A DNA stretch of 64,000 bases from Halobaculum limi (GTDB taxonomy: Archaea > Halobacteriota > Halobacteria > Halobacteriales > Haloferacaceae). The notes below the pieces were generated by a model. It saw only the letters and a program-made list of their open reading frames with translations. It did not search any database and was not told the origin of the DNA. Both the position numbers and the translations under genes were made by a program. Location: positions 1,240,001-1,304,000 of the forward strand of contig NZ_CP120468.1 in the NCBI RefSeq assembly GCF_029490015.1, read 5' to 3'. The stretch's first letter is position 1. Every line of letters starts with the position of its first letter. Shown here one piece after another: positions 1 to 9,161 of the stretch.

Positions 1-2
1 CG

Positions 3-506
3 CGGGCACGCGCGAGTGACCCGGCGTTGCTCGCGGCCGTCCTCCTCGTCTCCGGCGCCGCCGTCGCAGGGTACGGTGCGACGGCCGCCGGTGTGTACGC
101 GACACCCGAGGCGGACGACGAGTTCGCCCAGTTCGCCCAGTCCTCCGAGAACATCGACCCGATGCTCGCGGCCGCCGAGGCCGCGATGGAGGGGAACGAC
201 GGCGTCGACGTGGCGTACGTCGGCGGGGAGTTGTACGTCGGCCAGGAGTACTCGCTCCCGCCCATCGCCAGCGCGGACACCGAGGCGTGGGGGGCACGGC
301 TGCCGCTCCAGTGGTACTTCGAGCGGATGGACGCCGAGGTGACGAGCGTCCGGTCGGCGAGTCGGTTCGGCGGCGACGCCCCGCCCGTGGTCGTCACGAC
401 GCCCGACCGCCGCGTGTCGGTGAACACCAATCTCGACGGCTACCACCAGTTCGACGTGAACCTCGGCACGTGGGACCGGCGAGTTGTCGTGTTCGTCGAG
501 CAGTAA
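3..506 (+). CDS. C-terminal part of a TIGR03663-like multi-spanning membrane protein (5' end outside window)
   Basis: The frame is open to the left edge, so only the last ~167 residues are seen. It begins with one hydrophobic helix (LLAAVLLVSGAAVAGYG) and continues as a soluble extracytoplasmic tail. The tail contains LPLQWYFERMDA, then PPVVV and a closing hydrophobic VVVFVEQ strand. From memory, this layout (last membrane helix, short mixed domain with a 'LPLxWYLER' motif) matches the C-terminus of the haloarchaeal TIGR03663 / Agl23-like family, related to dolichyl-phosphate-mannose mannosyltransferases. That assignment is by recall, and the catalytic N-terminal part is not in the window, so function stays uncertain. 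Confidence 0.6.
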   Translation, partial: RARASDPALLAAVLLVSGAAVAGYGATAAGVYATPEADDEFAQFAQSSENIDPMLAAAEAAMEGNDGVDVAYVGGELYVGQEYSLPPIASADTEAWGARLPLQWYFERMDAEVTSVRSASRFGGDAPPVVVTTPDRRVSVNTNLDGYHQFDVNLGTWDRRVVVFVEQ

Positions 507-588
507 CGAGCGCCGTCGCTGACGGAGCAAGTCGGCGTGAAAATGAAGCCGCGAAGCCGTGGAAGTCAGCCCGTGCGTCGGCGTGCGT

Positions 589-1545
589 TCAGCGGAAGCC
601 CATCGCTTCGATCTGTTCTTGATACCGATTGCGGATGGTGACTTCCGTCACCTGTGCGACGTCTGCGACCTCGCGTTGGGTCTTCTTCTCGTTGCACAGC
701 AGCGAGGCGGCGTAGATAGCGGCGGCCGCGAACCCGGTGGGTGACTTGCCAGAGAGGAGACCCTGTTCGGCGGAGACGTCGATGATCTCGGTCGCTTTCG
801 CCTGCGTCTCCTCGCTGAGGTTGAGCGCGGAGGCGAAGCGGGGGACGAACTGCTTGGGGTCGACCGGCTTGAGTTCGAGACCGAGTTCCTGGGAGATGTA
901 GCGGTAGGTCCGACCGATCTCTTTCTGTTCGACACGCGAGACCTCGGCGACCTCGTCGAGGGAGCGGGGGATGCCCTCCTGTCGGCAGGCGGCGTACAGC
1001 GCCGCCGTCGCGACGCCCTCGATGGAGCGCCCGCGGATGAGGTCCTCTTTCAGCGCGCGGCGATAGATGACGGAGGCGACCTCCCGTACCGAGCGGGGAA
1101 CGCCCAGCGCGGAGGCCATCCGGTCGATCTCAGACAGCGCGAACTGGAGGTTACGCTCGCCGGCGTCTTTCGTCCGAATCCGCTCTTGCCACTTGCGGAG
1201 GCGGTGCATCTGCGACCGCTTCTCCGAGGAGAGACTGCGCCCGTAGGCGTCTTTGTCCTTCCAGTCGATGGTCGTCGTCAGCCCTTTGTCGTGCATCGTC
1301 TCGGTGACGGGCGCGCCGACGCGCGACTTCGACTGCCGTTCGGAGTGGTTGAACGCCCGCCACTCCGGCCCGCGGTCGATCTGACGCTCGTCGAGGACCA
1401 AGCCGCAGTCGTCACACACCAACTCCCCCTGGTCGGCGTCCATAACGACGTTGTCGCTGGAACACTCCGGGCACGAGAGTGTCTCGTCCGACTGTTTCTC
1501 CGACTCACCGGTCTCTCGCTGTCGCTGTCGGCTCGGACCTTCCAT
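589..1545 (-). CDS. tfb: Transcription initiation factor TFB (TFIIB)
   Basis: General archaeal transcription factor that bridges TBP at the promoter to RNA polymerase. The 318-residue protein has an N-terminal zinc ribbon (C25/C28 and C44/C47, CPEC and CDDC), the B-reader/linker region, and two cyclin-like repeats. The second repeat ends in a helix-turn-helix ([19 protein letters not shown]) for BRE recognition. A longer frame exists upstream, but the ATG at 1545 is preferred because TATTTAAATG lies 28 nt upstream on the minus strand, giving a leaderless mRNA, and because TFB homologues begin near the zinc ribbon. Haloarchaea usually carry several TFB paralogues; which one this is cannot be told here. 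Confidence 0.96.
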   Translation of the reverse strand: MEGPSRQRQRETGESEKQSDETLSCPECSSDNVVMDADQGELVCDDCGLVLDERQIDRGPEWRAFNHSERQSKSRVGAPVTETMHDKGLTTTIDWKDKDAYGRSLSSEKRSQMHRLRKWQERIRTKDAGERNLQFALSEIDRMASALGVPRSVREVASVIYRRALKEDLIRGRSIEGVATAALYAACRQEGIPRSLDEVAEVSRVEQKEIGRTYRYISQELGLELKPVDPKQFVPRFASALNLSEETQAKATEIIDVSAEQGLLSGKSPTGFAAAAIYAASLLCNEKKTQREVADVAQVTEVTIRNRYQEQIEAMGFR

Positions 1546-1568
1546 TATAAGTTTTCTGTCGCGGCTCG

Positions 1569-1578
1569 TATTTAAATG
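1569..1578 (-). promoter_or_regulatory. TATA box of tfb
   Basis: CATTTAAATA on the minus strand, centred about 28 nt before the ATG at 1545. This fits transcription starting at or next to the start codon and decides the start of tfb against the longer upstream frame. Confidence 0.6.
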
Positions 1579-1824
1579 TTTGGGTGGGGCGTGGAGAGAA
1601 TTCGGCTGCAGGGCCACGCCCAGGCACGCTTTTCGGGTCGGAATCGGGTTGTTCGAGAACCGACAGTCATATCCCGGATGGTTTCTCCGATATTCCGGTC
1701 TGTTCGGCACAGAGACACCTTCGCGCCGCCGGATTGCGTGTGTCTGACTATCGGTATCGATCGGTGTGGAATAACTATGGCTCATTCACAAACGCTTTTG
1801 TATTACCGGCTGTACGTGTGATGT

Positions 1825-2220
1825 ATGAGCACGCAGTCGCCCACCAACGTCCGGCAGGCCGTCGCCACGGCCGAACCGGTAGACGCCGAACCGGTCACCA
1901 TCGACGCGGCCGCCCTGGAGTCGACGGCACCGGGCGACCTCCGCGACCTCCGTGCGGCGTTGGCTGAGGAGGGGTACGTCCCCGCCGGCCTGCGCGTCAG
2001 TGCCGACTTCTCGACGGACTGCTCCATCGAGACCCAGCGTGAGGCCGACCGCCTTCGGTCGCTCGTGCGCGCGGCGACCCACCTCGGTGCTGGTGAGTTG
2101 GTCGTCGAGACTGGCGACGTGACGGACGCCTCGAAAGTTGACCCCGCGCTGTCGGCGCTGTCGGAACGCGCCGAACGTGAGGGCGTCGCGGTGACTATCC
2201 ACGGCGACCTCGACCGCTGA
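1825..2220 (+). CDS. Conserved haloarchaeal protein of unknown function
   Basis: An acidic 131-residue soluble protein with no signal peptide or membrane segment. I recognise no catalytic motif; the C-terminal half has an alternating strand/helix pattern (GELVVETGDV ... GVAVTIHGDL). The start is supported by an A/T-rich element (TTTTGTATTA, 1796-1805) at the leaderless distance. It ends three bases before the GTG of the METTL5-like methyltransferase and is probably co-transcribed with it, which hints at an RNA- or translation-related role, but this is only context. It is divergent from tfb. Confidence 0.75.
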   Translation: MSTQSPTNVRQAVATAEPVDAEPVTIDAAALESTAPGDLRDLRAALAEEGYVPAGLRVSADFSTDCSIETQREADRLRSLVRAATHLGAGELVVETGDVTDASKVDPALSALSERAEREGVAVTIHGDLDR

Positions 2221-2223
2221 GAC

Positions 2224-2871
2224 GTGTCGAGTCGTCGCGCGCTAGAAGGCGAGTTAGCGGTCGTCGCCGGCTTCTCTGACCCGAGCGCCAGTCTCGAACA
2301 GTACCCGACGCCGGCAGATGTGGCCGCGCACGTCGTCCACCTCGCGGACCTGCGCGACGACGTCGCGGGAAAAACGGTGCTCGATTTGGGCACGGGAACC
2401 GGAATGTTCGCGCTCGGTGCGGCGTTGCGCGGCGCACGCCGCGTCGTCGGCGTCGAACTCGACCGAGGAGCGCTCACGGTCGCTCGCGAGAACGAACGCC
2501 GTGTCGGCGCGCGCACTGACGTCCACTGGGTCGCGGGCGACGCGACGCGCCCGCCAGTCTCACGCGACCGCCTCACCGCCGACGGCCCGGTGACGGTGCT
2601 GATGAATCCACCGTTCGGCGCACAGACGGGGAACGAACACGCTGACCGCGCATTTCTCGAAACCGCGGCGTCGCTGGCGGACGTCTCCTACTCTGTCCAC
2701 AACGCCGGCAGCCGCGAGTTCGTCGAGGCGTTCGCCGCCGACGAGGGTGGCGCGGTGACCGACGCGTTCGCCGCGACGCTCACCGTCGACCGAACCTTCG
2801 ACCACCAGACCAGCGAGTCCGCCGACCTCGACGCCGAAGTGTTCCGGATCGAGTGGGAACGAGACCACTGA
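2224..2871 (+). CDS. METTL5-like SAM-dependent RNA methyltransferase
   Basis: A 215-residue class I methyltransferase. The SAM-binding motif I is LDLGTGTGMFALGA and the acidic loop after strand 2 is VGVELD. The catalytic NPPFGAQ motif marks N6-adenine or other exocyclic-amine methylation. The N-terminal 'LEQYPTPADVAAHV' and the overall length match the METTL5 / archaeal 'DNA methylase' family; the eukaryotic member modifies 18S rRNA at an adenine. The archaeal substrate is inferred to be RNA, not shown. Translation starts at GTG 2224, tightly behind the preceding gene, so the two form a bicistronic unit. Confidence 0.88.
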   Translation: MSSRRALEGELAVVAGFSDPSASLEQYPTPADVAAHVVHLADLRDDVAGKTVLDLGTGTGMFALGAALRGARRVVGVELDRGALTVARENERRVGARTDVHWVAGDATRPPVSRDRLTADGPVTVLMNPPFGAQTGNEHADRAFLETAASLADVSYSVHNAGSREFVEAFAADEGGAVTDAFAATLTVDRTFDHQTSESADLDAEVFRIEWERDH

Positions 2872-2895
2872 CGGCGACCGTCTGTCTCCGACCGC

Positions 2896-4608
2896 TCACT
2901 GCCCGCCGTAGCGCTCTTTCGTCGCCACCCGCACTCGCGTCGCGGTCGCGTTCCCGGTCGACGTGTTGCCCTCGCCGGCGAGTGCGTAGATGGCTCTCCC
3001 GTCACGCTCGAACTGGAGGCCGTTCGCCGCGACGGTCTCGTTTTCGGTCGGGAGCGCCGTTCGGACGCTCGCGTTGTCCCCCTCGACGAGCAACTCGAAG
3101 CCGCGGTCGGTAGGGACGACGGAGACGACCCGGCCCTCGATTCGTGGCTCCGCGCGGGAGGCGTTCGAGACGAACGCCACTCGCGAGTCGTTGTCGTGGC
3201 TGAGCGTCACGCGGTAAGCCGGGCCGTCGCCGCCGACGGTGGTCCACCCCTGGCGACGGACGGTGACGACCTCGCGCCAGCCGACGCCGCCGAGGACGAC
3301 TTGCTGGCGTCCGGCGAAGGCGAGTCGCCCCTTCGAAACGGCGGTCGTCCACACGCCGCGCTCGGGGTTGCGGACGACGACGCCGGAGGTGTTCACCGTC
3401 GTCGACTCGCCGAATGCCTCGAACTCGACGACCGACACCATCCCGTTCTCCACTCCTTCGGCGTACGTCACGCTGTACCCGTGCACCTCGATGGGGTCGC
3501 CCGGAAGCGGGTCGTCGTTGACGGCGGTGAAGTTGACGTACAGTGCGGGCCCAGTCAACATCGCGAGGACGACCAACAGCGCCGCGACGGAGCCACGACG
3601 CGGTGTGAGCGAGCGGAGCGCCTCACTGATCGACTCCGCTGGCGGCGCGTCGCGGCCGACCGCGAGGGCGGCGACGAGGACAGCCGCAACCGCCACTAGC
3701 GCGAGGCCGATGCCACGGTACAGCACGTACGTCCCGCCGCCGCGGAACCAGTAGACGGCCCACAGTGACTGTTCGACACCGACGAGCAGCGCCCCGATGG
3801 CGAGTCGACGCGGCGGGGGCAGGTCGTCGCCGCGGGCGGCCGCGAGCCACGCGGCCGCGAGAATCCCAAGAAGGAGGCCCAGCGCGTGCCCCTGGATGGC
3901 AATGTCGGCCCACCACGGCGTGACGAACGCCGGGCGGCCGCTCGCCTCGACGACCGGACTCGACAGCGCCCGGTACGTCGTCGAGACGACGCCGGCCGCC
4001 GACAGGGCGACGACGGTGCCGAGCGGGTAGTACAGCAGCGCCGCGCCCGCGAACGCAAAGACGACGCCGGAGAATCCGATGACGGGGCCGAGTGCGAACG
4101 CTCCCGAGAGGAGGCCGACGGCGACCGCTGCCGCCGGGAACAGCACGAACGCACGGACGTACGGGTTTTCGCGGTACGACCCGAACGAGGAACTCCCGCG
4201 GCGTCGGGGGTAGTGGCCCACGGCGTACTCGACGAGGGGCGCGAGCGCGAGCGTGCCGAACAGGTTACCCAACAGGTGGCCCGGGCCGGCGTGGGCGAAC
4301 GGCGAAACGACGACGCCCAGCGGGGCGAGATACGACCACGCGCGAAACGGGATGACGACCGGCGCATACCAGTGGCTCCAGCCGCCCTGCACGAACAGGT
4401 ACACCGCGAGGACGAACGCAGCGACGGTGAGCGTTCCCCAGGGGACGCCCAGCACGAATCGACGGCGGAGGGTCGGACCACGATCGGAGCCGGCCAGTCG
4501 CTCTAGCGCGACCGTCACCGCCACCGCGAGGACCGCCGCGACGACGACCGCCGCGCGGGAGACGAGCGCGAGGTCGGGGTTCACAGCAGGGGTCGGCGCC
4601 CGCGCCAC
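2896..4608 (-). CDS. Rhomboid-family intramembrane serine protease with C-terminal extracytoplasmic domain
   Basis: A 570-residue membrane protease. The catalytic dyad is visible as S180 in IGFSGVVFAF and H241 in IQGHALGLLLG; the supporting HxxxN-type motif is GHLLGN (H111, N115). About eight hydrophobic helices occupy residues 12-345. A ~220-residue soluble tail follows that is rich in N-glycosylation sequons (e.g. NTS, NAS, NDS, NTST), consistent with an external location. Rhomboids cleave single-pass membrane substrates within the bilayer; the substrate here is unknown. The start codon is GTG (4608), with an in-frame GTG 24 nt further on as an alternative. It is convergent with the METTL5-like gene. 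Confidence 0.9.
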   Translation of the reverse strand: MARAPTPAVNPDLALVSRAAVVVAAVLAVAVTVALERLAGSDRGPTLRRRFVLGVPWGTLTVAAFVLAVYLFVQGGWSHWYAPVVIPFRAWSYLAPLGVVVSPFAHAGPGHLLGNLFGTLALAPLVEYAVGHYPRRRGSSSFGSYRENPYVRAFVLFPAAAVAVGLLSGAFALGPVIGFSGVVFAFAGAALLYYPLGTVVALSAAGVVSTTYRALSSPVVEASGRPAFVTPWWADIAIQGHALGLLLGILAAAWLAAARGDDLPPPRRLAIGALLVGVEQSLWAVYWFRGGGTYVLYRGIGLALVAVAAVLVAALAVGRDAPPAESISEALRSLTPRRGSVAALLVVLAMLTGPALYVNFTAVNDDPLPGDPIEVHGYSVTYAEGVENGMVSVVEFEAFGESTTVNTSGVVVRNPERGVWTTAVSKGRLAFAGRQQVVLGGVGWREVVTVRRQGWTTVGGDGPAYRVTLSHDNDSRVAFVSNASRAEPRIEGRVVSVVPTDRGFELLVEGDNASVRTALPTENETVAANGLQFERDGRAIYALAGEGNTSTGNATATRVRVATKERYGGQ

Positions 4609-4638
4609 TTCACCGTGCCGCTCGGGTCCGTCATCAGA

Positions 4639-5817
4639 TCACAGCGTCCGCAGGTCGGTCTGTGGCGGCACGACCCACTCGGTGCCCGCCTCGGTGACGC
4701 GCACCATCTCCTCTTGCCCAACGTACCCCCACTCGGTGGCGACGCCCAACTCCATCGTGTATACCTCGCCGACGGCAACCTCGTGGCGTGGCGCGTCGCC
4801 GTAGCGGTCCCACTCGGGGCCCAGCAGCGTCCCGCCGTCGTGGGCCGCCCGTCCGACCTGGTGGCCGAACGCGTGTTCGAAGGCGGGCCATCCGCGGTCG
4901 GTGAGTTCAGCGCGGGCGGCGGCATCCACCTCGTGGCCGACCGCACCCGCCTCTAGCACGTCGTGCCCGGCGTCGATGGCCGCCCGCACGTCGCGGAACG
5001 CCTCGCGGAGGCCGTCGCTGACCTCGCCGCGGACCCACAGCCGCTGGATGTCGGAGGCGTAGCCGTCGCGTCTGATGCCGAAGTCGACGTGGAGGAGTTC
5101 GCCCTCGTCGACGGTGTGGTCGGCGGGGAGAGTGTGACCTACCTCGCGGTCGCCCATGTGGACCGTCGGGCAGTAGTCCCACGACCACGCCGAGTCGAGG
5201 CCGCGGTCGGTCATCCGTTCGTGGAGGAAGTCGGCGAACTCGCGTTCGGTCGTCTCGGGCGTCCACGTCGCGACGGCGGTCTGGAGGAGTTCTTCCGTCT
5301 CCTCGGCGGCGCGGCGCACGCGCTCGTACTCCGTCTCCGACTTCACGCCGCGGAGCCGTCGGATCAGTTCGCTCGCGCTGGTGAACTCGCGGTCGGGCAG
5401 ATAGTCGTGCAGTTGCAGGAATAGGCCGTGTGAGAGGCCGTCGGCGACCACGTCGTCGCGGTCGTAGTTCAGCGCCACCCGCTCGGCGTCCAGTCCGACA
5501 AGAACGTTGCGGAGGGGGTCAGCGATGGACTCATCGTACGCGTGGACCTCGTGGACGCCCATTTCGCGGGCGGTCGGCGCGTCGTGACGACCGAGGACGA
5601 CCGCCGACGACTCGGGACCGACGATGACCGCCGTGGGCCACACCACGTCGAACCCGAGGAGATACGGGAAACACGGCTCCGGGCTCACGTCCGTCTCGCG
5701 GCCGACCGACAGCCACGCGTCGGCGTCGTCGCTCTCGGCCACCGCCTCCCGTGCGGCCGCGACCTTCTCCTCGACGACCGCGGTATCGACACCCTCGACC
5801 TCGCCTGCGTCGCTCAT
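4639..5817 (-). CDS. M24-family metallopeptidase (Xaa-Pro dipeptidase-like)
   Basis: A 392-residue 'pita-bread' aminopeptidase-fold enzyme. The N-terminal creatinase-like domain spans about residues 1-155 and the catalytic domain follows. The five metal ligands typical of M24 can be placed: D245 (HVDFG), D256 (YASD), H319 (FGHQVG), E356 (TMELG) and E370 (QEEM). This predicts a cytosolic dinuclear metallo-exopeptidase acting on X-Pro dipeptides or related peptides. The real substrate cannot be read from sequence. The neighbours on the same strand (rhomboid downstream, menF upstream) look functionally unrelated. Confidence 0.9.
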   Translation of the reverse strand: MSDAGEVEGVDTAVVEEKVAAAREAVAESDDADAWLSVGRETDVSPEPCFPYLLGFDVVWPTAVIVGPESSAVVLGRHDAPTAREMGVHEVHAYDESIADPLRNVLVGLDAERVALNYDRDDVVADGLSHGLFLQLHDYLPDREFTSASELIRRLRGVKSETEYERVRRAAEETEELLQTAVATWTPETTEREFADFLHERMTDRGLDSAWSWDYCPTVHMGDREVGHTLPADHTVDEGELLHVDFGIRRDGYASDIQRLWVRGEVSDGLREAFRDVRAAIDAGHDVLEAGAVGHEVDAAARAELTDRGWPAFEHAFGHQVGRAAHDGGTLLGPEWDRYGDAPRHEVAVGEVYTMELGVATEWGYVGQEEMVRVTEAGTEWVVPPQTDLRTL

Positions 5818-5868
5818 TGTCGGGCCGACACGGTGACGGGTGTTAGTCGTTTCCCGAGGGCACTCGGT

Positions 5869-7221
5869 TCAGTCGTCCCGCTCCAGTTCGTCCATAATCG
5901 GCCGCACCTTCGGCTGAAGTTCGTCCCACTCGTCGTCGGGGTCGGAGTCGCCGACGATGCCGTTGCCGGCAAACAGCGTCGCCTCGCGGCCGCCGGCGAC
6001 GCCCGAGCGAATGCCGACCGCGAACTCGCCGTCACCGTCGGCGTCGAACCAGCCGACGGGCGAGGCGTACCACCCACGGTCGAACGTCTCCGTCTCGCGG
6101 ATGGTCGACAGCGCGACGTCTAACGGCAGGCCACCCACCGCGGGCGTCGGGTGGAGCGCCTCGACGAGTTCGAGGACGTGTGTGTCGGCGTCGAGGACGG
6201 CGTTGATCGGCGTCTGGAGGTGCTGGATGTTGGTGAGTTTGCGGACGCCCTGTTCGCCCTCGCCGACGGTGCCGAACGCGTCCAGTTGCTCACAGATGGT
6301 ATCGACGACGACCCCCTGTTCGTGCTGGAGTTTTTCCGACTCCAACAGCGACCGGGCGTACTCGTCGTCTTCCTCGTGGGTGTCGCCGCGGGGCATCGAT
6401 CCCGCCAGCGCCTCCGTCTGGACGACTTCACCCTCGCGGCGGACCAGTCGCTCCGGCGGCGGCCCGAAGAAGCCGTCGCCGTCCGTCGGTTGGATCAGAA
6501 AGCGGTAGCACTCGGGGTACGTGCGTCGGAGGCGACCCAGCGTGTCCGGAATGTCGATAGGGTCGACGAGGTCGACGTGCAGCGCCGTCGCCATCACCGC
6601 CTTGCGGAGGCCACCGTCGCGGATGCGATCGATGACGCTGGCGACCTGTGCGGTCCACGTCTCGCGGTCGACGACCCACTCGGTGTCGGCCACGCCCGGT
6701 TTCTCCCCGCGGGGACGCATCATCGGCAGCGACTCCAAGCGCTCGCGTGCCGCCGCCAGCGACGACTCGGCACCCTCGGCGTCGGCGTCCGGGGCGTAGC
6801 GATTGACGGTGAGGTAGGTGCGTTCGTCGGCGCGCGTCAGTTGCACGGCCGGGAGCGTGAACGACGCGCCGGGGAAGCCGGTCCACACGTCGCTTGCGTC
6901 GTGGTCGGGGTCGAACGCGAGGCCGCCGAACACGCGTGGCCGCGTCGCTTCGGGGCCTTCGTGGTCGACGGCCGAGAACAGCGTGTCGGCGTCCGTTCGA
7001 AGCCGTTCGAAGCGGTCGGGGCCGTCCGCGACGAGTCGCGCCGCAGCACCGCCGCCGGCGACTTCGAGGCCCTCGGGCGTCGCCCAGTGGACGCGATGTC
7101 GGTCGCCGGCCGCCAGGAACGACCCGAACGAGACGTCGGGCACCTCGCAACTCCTACTCACGAGCGCCGCGTCGGTGTCGGGGCGCACCGCCGCCCGCGC
7201 CTCGCCGTCCGGCGGATTCAT
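5869..7221 (-). CDS. menF: Isochorismate synthase
   Basis: A 450-residue chorismate-binding enzyme converting chorismate to isochorismate, the entry step to menaquinone. The C-terminal half carries the family pattern: FLIQPTDGDGFFGPPPERLVRR, EALAGSMPRG, EKLQHEQGVVVD and the Mg-binding signature GNGIVGDSDPDDEWDE near the end. A shorter, more variable N-terminal domain precedes it. The other men genes are not in the window, so the menaquinone role rests on the family. Anthranilate or aminodeoxychorismate synthase is less likely because ESEKLQHEQGVVVD and SDPDDEW follow the isochorismate synthase pattern. Confidence 0.9.
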   Translation of the reverse strand: MNPPDGEARAAVRPDTDAALVSRSCEVPDVSFGSFLAAGDRHRVHWATPEGLEVAGGGAAARLVADGPDRFERLRTDADTLFSAVDHEGPEATRPRVFGGLAFDPDHDASDVWTGFPGASFTLPAVQLTRADERTYLTVNRYAPDADAEGAESSLAAARERLESLPMMRPRGEKPGVADTEWVVDRETWTAQVASVIDRIRDGGLRKAVMATALHVDLVDPIDIPDTLGRLRRTYPECYRFLIQPTDGDGFFGPPPERLVRREGEVVQTEALAGSMPRGDTHEEDDEYARSLLESEKLQHEQGVVVDTICEQLDAFGTVGEGEQGVRKLTNIQHLQTPINAVLDADTHVLELVEALHPTPAVGGLPLDVALSTIRETETFDRGWYASPVGWFDADGDGEFAVGIRSGVAGGREATLFAGNGIVGDSDPDDEWDELQPKVRPIMDELERDD

Positions 7222-7288
7222 TACCGCGTGTTGGGCCGGGTCGCTCTTTACCCCGTTGGTTCTGGAAGTTCGCGTCCGGCCGCCTCGT

Positions 7289-7891
7289 CTAACTGTACCG
7301 CTCCTCGTTCCACGGGTTCGCCGTGTCGGAGTAGCCGCGCTTCTCCCAGTAGCCGCGCTCGGGTTCGGTGAGGAACTCCACGCCGGTCACCCACTTCGCC
7401 CCCTTGTAGGCGTACTTGTGGGGCGTGACGACGCGAAGCGGGCCGCCGTGGTCGGCGGGCAGGCGCTCGCCGTCGTAGTCGTACGCGAACAGCACCTCCT
7501 CACGGTCACACTCCGACAGCGGTAGGTCCGTCGTGTAGCCGTCGAGGGCGTGGAACATCACCCACTCGGCGTCGTCGTGGACGCCCGCCATCTCTGCGAG
7601 CGTCGGGAAGGTGACGCCGGTGAACTCACAGTCGAACTTCGACCACCCGGTGACGCAGTGGAAGTCCTGGCGTTGCGTCTCCGACGGCAACTCCCGGAAC
7701 TCGTCGTAGTCGAACGTCACCTGGTCGTCGACGGCACCCCACACCTCGAACGCCCAGTCGTCGGGGTTCCAGTCGGGCGTCCCCGACTTCGAGAGGACGG
7801 GAAACCGCTCGGTCTCTCGCTGCCCCGGCGGGAGTCGTTCGTCGGAGAACTCCTCGTAGAGGTCCGTGTAGTCTGCGACCTCGCTGCTCAT
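7289..7891 (-). CDS. Sulfite oxidase-like molybdopterin oxidoreductase (single-domain)
   Basis: A 200-residue protein of the SUOX/YedY (MsrP) molybdopterin fold. C79 in QDFHCVTGWS is the expected molybdenum ligand. Downstream motifs HALDGYTTDLPL, DHGGPLRVVTPHKYAYKGAKWV and the closing GYWEKRGYSDTANPW are typical of the family. It lacks both the C-terminal dimerisation domain of sulfite oxidases and a Tat signal, so it probably works in the cytoplasm. The ATG at 7891 is preferred to an upstream ATG at 7990, because the additional 33 residues are basic and unlike a haloarchaeal protein. Substrate unknown. Confidence 0.85.
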   Translation of the reverse strand: MSSEVADYTDLYEEFSDERLPPGQRETERFPVLSKSGTPDWNPDDWAFEVWGAVDDQVTFDYDEFRELPSETQRQDFHCVTGWSKFDCEFTGVTFPTLAEMAGVHDDAEWVMFHALDGYTTDLPLSECDREEVLFAYDYDGERLPADHGGPLRVVTPHKYAYKGAKWVTGVEFLTEPERGYWEKRGYSDTANPWNEERYS

Positions 7892-8049
7892 GGTCGATGA
7901 TTTCGGCGGGCTCACCTGAGGCTGTCGGCTTCGGAGGAACGGACCGACCCGACTGGTTCCGCTTTTGAGAAGAATTTTTCTGGTAACCATCAGTTAATGA
8001 AACGAGAGGCGATTTCGGATTCCCATGACGCGAATCTACCCCCGTAGAT

Positions 8050-8057
8050 TTTAAATA
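8050..8057 (+). promoter_or_regulatory. TATA box of the ribbon-helix-helix gene
   Basis: TTTAAATA centred about 28 nt before the ATG at 8082, implying a leaderless mRNA. Confidence 0.6.
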
Positions 8058-8081
8058 CTGCCTCCGTCAACCCCCGCGTAG

Positions 8082-8297
8082 ATGCCGAAAGTCGAGATCA
8101 CGGTCCCGGAGCACCTCGAGATGCAGATCGCCCAGATGGTCGAACAGGGGGAGTTCGTCAACCGCGAGGAGGCGATCGAGGAGTTGATCTCAACCGGGAT
8201 GAAAGCGTACAAGACGAGTGGACCGCAGGACAGCGAGACGGACCCCGGATTCGAGGACGACGGAATGATGGGGCACGAAGACGAGTACGTCTTCTGA
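8082..8297 (+). CDS. Ribbon-helix-helix (CopG-like) DNA-binding protein
   Basis: A 71-residue protein. The first ~45 residues have the RHH pattern: a short strand (PKVEITVPEHL), helix A (EMQIAQMVEQGEF) and helix B (NREEAIEELISTGMKAY). An acidic C-terminal tail of about 25 residues follows. RHH proteins dimerise and place the N-terminal strand in the major groove, usually to repress nearby genes; no antitoxin partner toxin is adjacent. A strong TATA box at the leaderless distance supports the start. The target is unknown. Confidence 0.85.
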   Translation: MPKVEITVPEHLEMQIAQMVEQGEFVNREEAIEELISTGMKAYKTSGPQDSETDPGFEDDGMMGHEDEYVF

Positions 8298-8320
8298 TCC
8301 CTCGGCGACCGTTCTGCACT

Positions 8321-8341
8321 GATTTGGGGTCGCTCCAAATC
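8321..8341. repeat. Inverted repeat after the RHH gene
   Basis: GATTTGG and CCAAATC, perfect 7-bp arms with a 7-nt loop, 24 bp after the RHH stop and about 35 bp before the TATA-like element of the UPF0058 gene. It could be an operator for the RHH protein acting on the next gene, or an mRNA 3' hairpin. Confidence 0.45.
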
Positions 8342-8408
8342 GCCCTCCGTTCGCTGTGCGACCGATTCGCGAACAACGCTTAACTCGGAGAGTAGCCAAT
8401 CGGTCGCT

Positions 8409-8687
8409 ATGCACAAGGACGAACTCCTCGAACTCCACGAGCAGATGGTCACCATCATGGAGCATTTCGCCGCACGCGAGGAGGTCCCCGACGACCTCTT
8501 CGAACCGTACCACGAACTCGGCGTCGACCCCTCCCACGTCCACAAGTCCAAGAGCGAGCACAAACACGCGGTGTTCGTCCTCGGCAACGCGCTGGCGACC
8601 GCGATGTCCGAAGACGAGTTCTCGAACGCGGGTCGCGTCGGCAAGCGGATGGAAGAACTCGCCGACGACGCCGAGTCGAAGCTCTGA
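8409..8687 (+). CDS. UPF0058 family protein
   Basis: A 92-residue, mostly helical soluble protein. The stretch PSHVHKSKSEHKHAVFVLG is the hallmark of UPF0058 (PF01893), an archaeal family without a known function; the conserved His/Lys-rich loop suggests nucleic-acid or metal contact, but this is a guess. A TATA-like GCTTAACT lies about 28 nt upstream. Its stop overlaps the ATG of the DUF4112 gene (TGATG), so the two are translationally coupled. Confidence 0.85.
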   Translation: MHKDELLELHEQMVTIMEHFAAREEVPDDLFEPYHELGVDPSHVHKSKSEHKHAVFVLGNALATAMSEDEFSNAGRVGKRMEELADDAESKL

Positions 8688-9139
8688 TGCCGGCCGTTCG
8701 CGGCGACGGCTCCGCGCCCGTGAGCGACGCTGCTCTGCTTTTGGCCGACGGCGGCGTCTCCCTGGCCGACCGCCCGGCGGAGTCGCTCGTCGCCGCGCCG
8801 GAGGGCGCTCGCCGTCTTCGCCGCGCCCGACGGCTCGCACACCTCCTCGACGATTCGATCAATGTTCCGCTCGTCCCCTACCGCATCGGGTTCGACGCAC
8901 TCGCGGGACTCGTCCCCGTCGTTGGCGACGCACTCGGGTCGCTCGTCGGGTTGCTCGTCGTCTGGGAGGCGTTCCGACTGGGTGCGCGCAAACGCACGCT
9001 CGCGCGGATGCTCCTGTACGTCGCCGTCGACTTCCTCGTGGGCACGGTTCCGCTCGTCGGCGACATCCTCGACGCGACGATGAAACTCAACCTCCGCAAC
9101 GTCCACGCGCTGGAACGCGACCTAGCACGACGCGGCTGA
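8687..9139 (+). CDS. DUF4112 membrane protein
   Basis: A 150-residue protein whose core matches DUF4112: the LLDDSINVPLVPYRIGFDALAGLVPVVGD motif region, followed by two hydrophobic helices (GSLVGLLVVW and MLLYVAVDFLVGTVPLVGD). Two GxxPxxGD repeats (LVPVVGD, TVPLVGD) flank a membrane hairpin. No catalytic function is known for the family. It overlaps the upstream UPF0058 gene by one base, indicating co-expression. Confidence 0.85.
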   Translation: MPAVRGDGSAPVSDAALLLADGGVSLADRPAESLVAAPEGARRLRRARRLAHLLDDSINVPLVPYRIGFDALAGLVPVVGDALGSLVGLLVVWEAFRLGARKRTLARMLLYVAVDFLVGTVPLVGDILDATMKLNLRNVHALERDLARRG

Positions 9140-9161
9140 ACGTCACGGTCGACGCGTCCGC

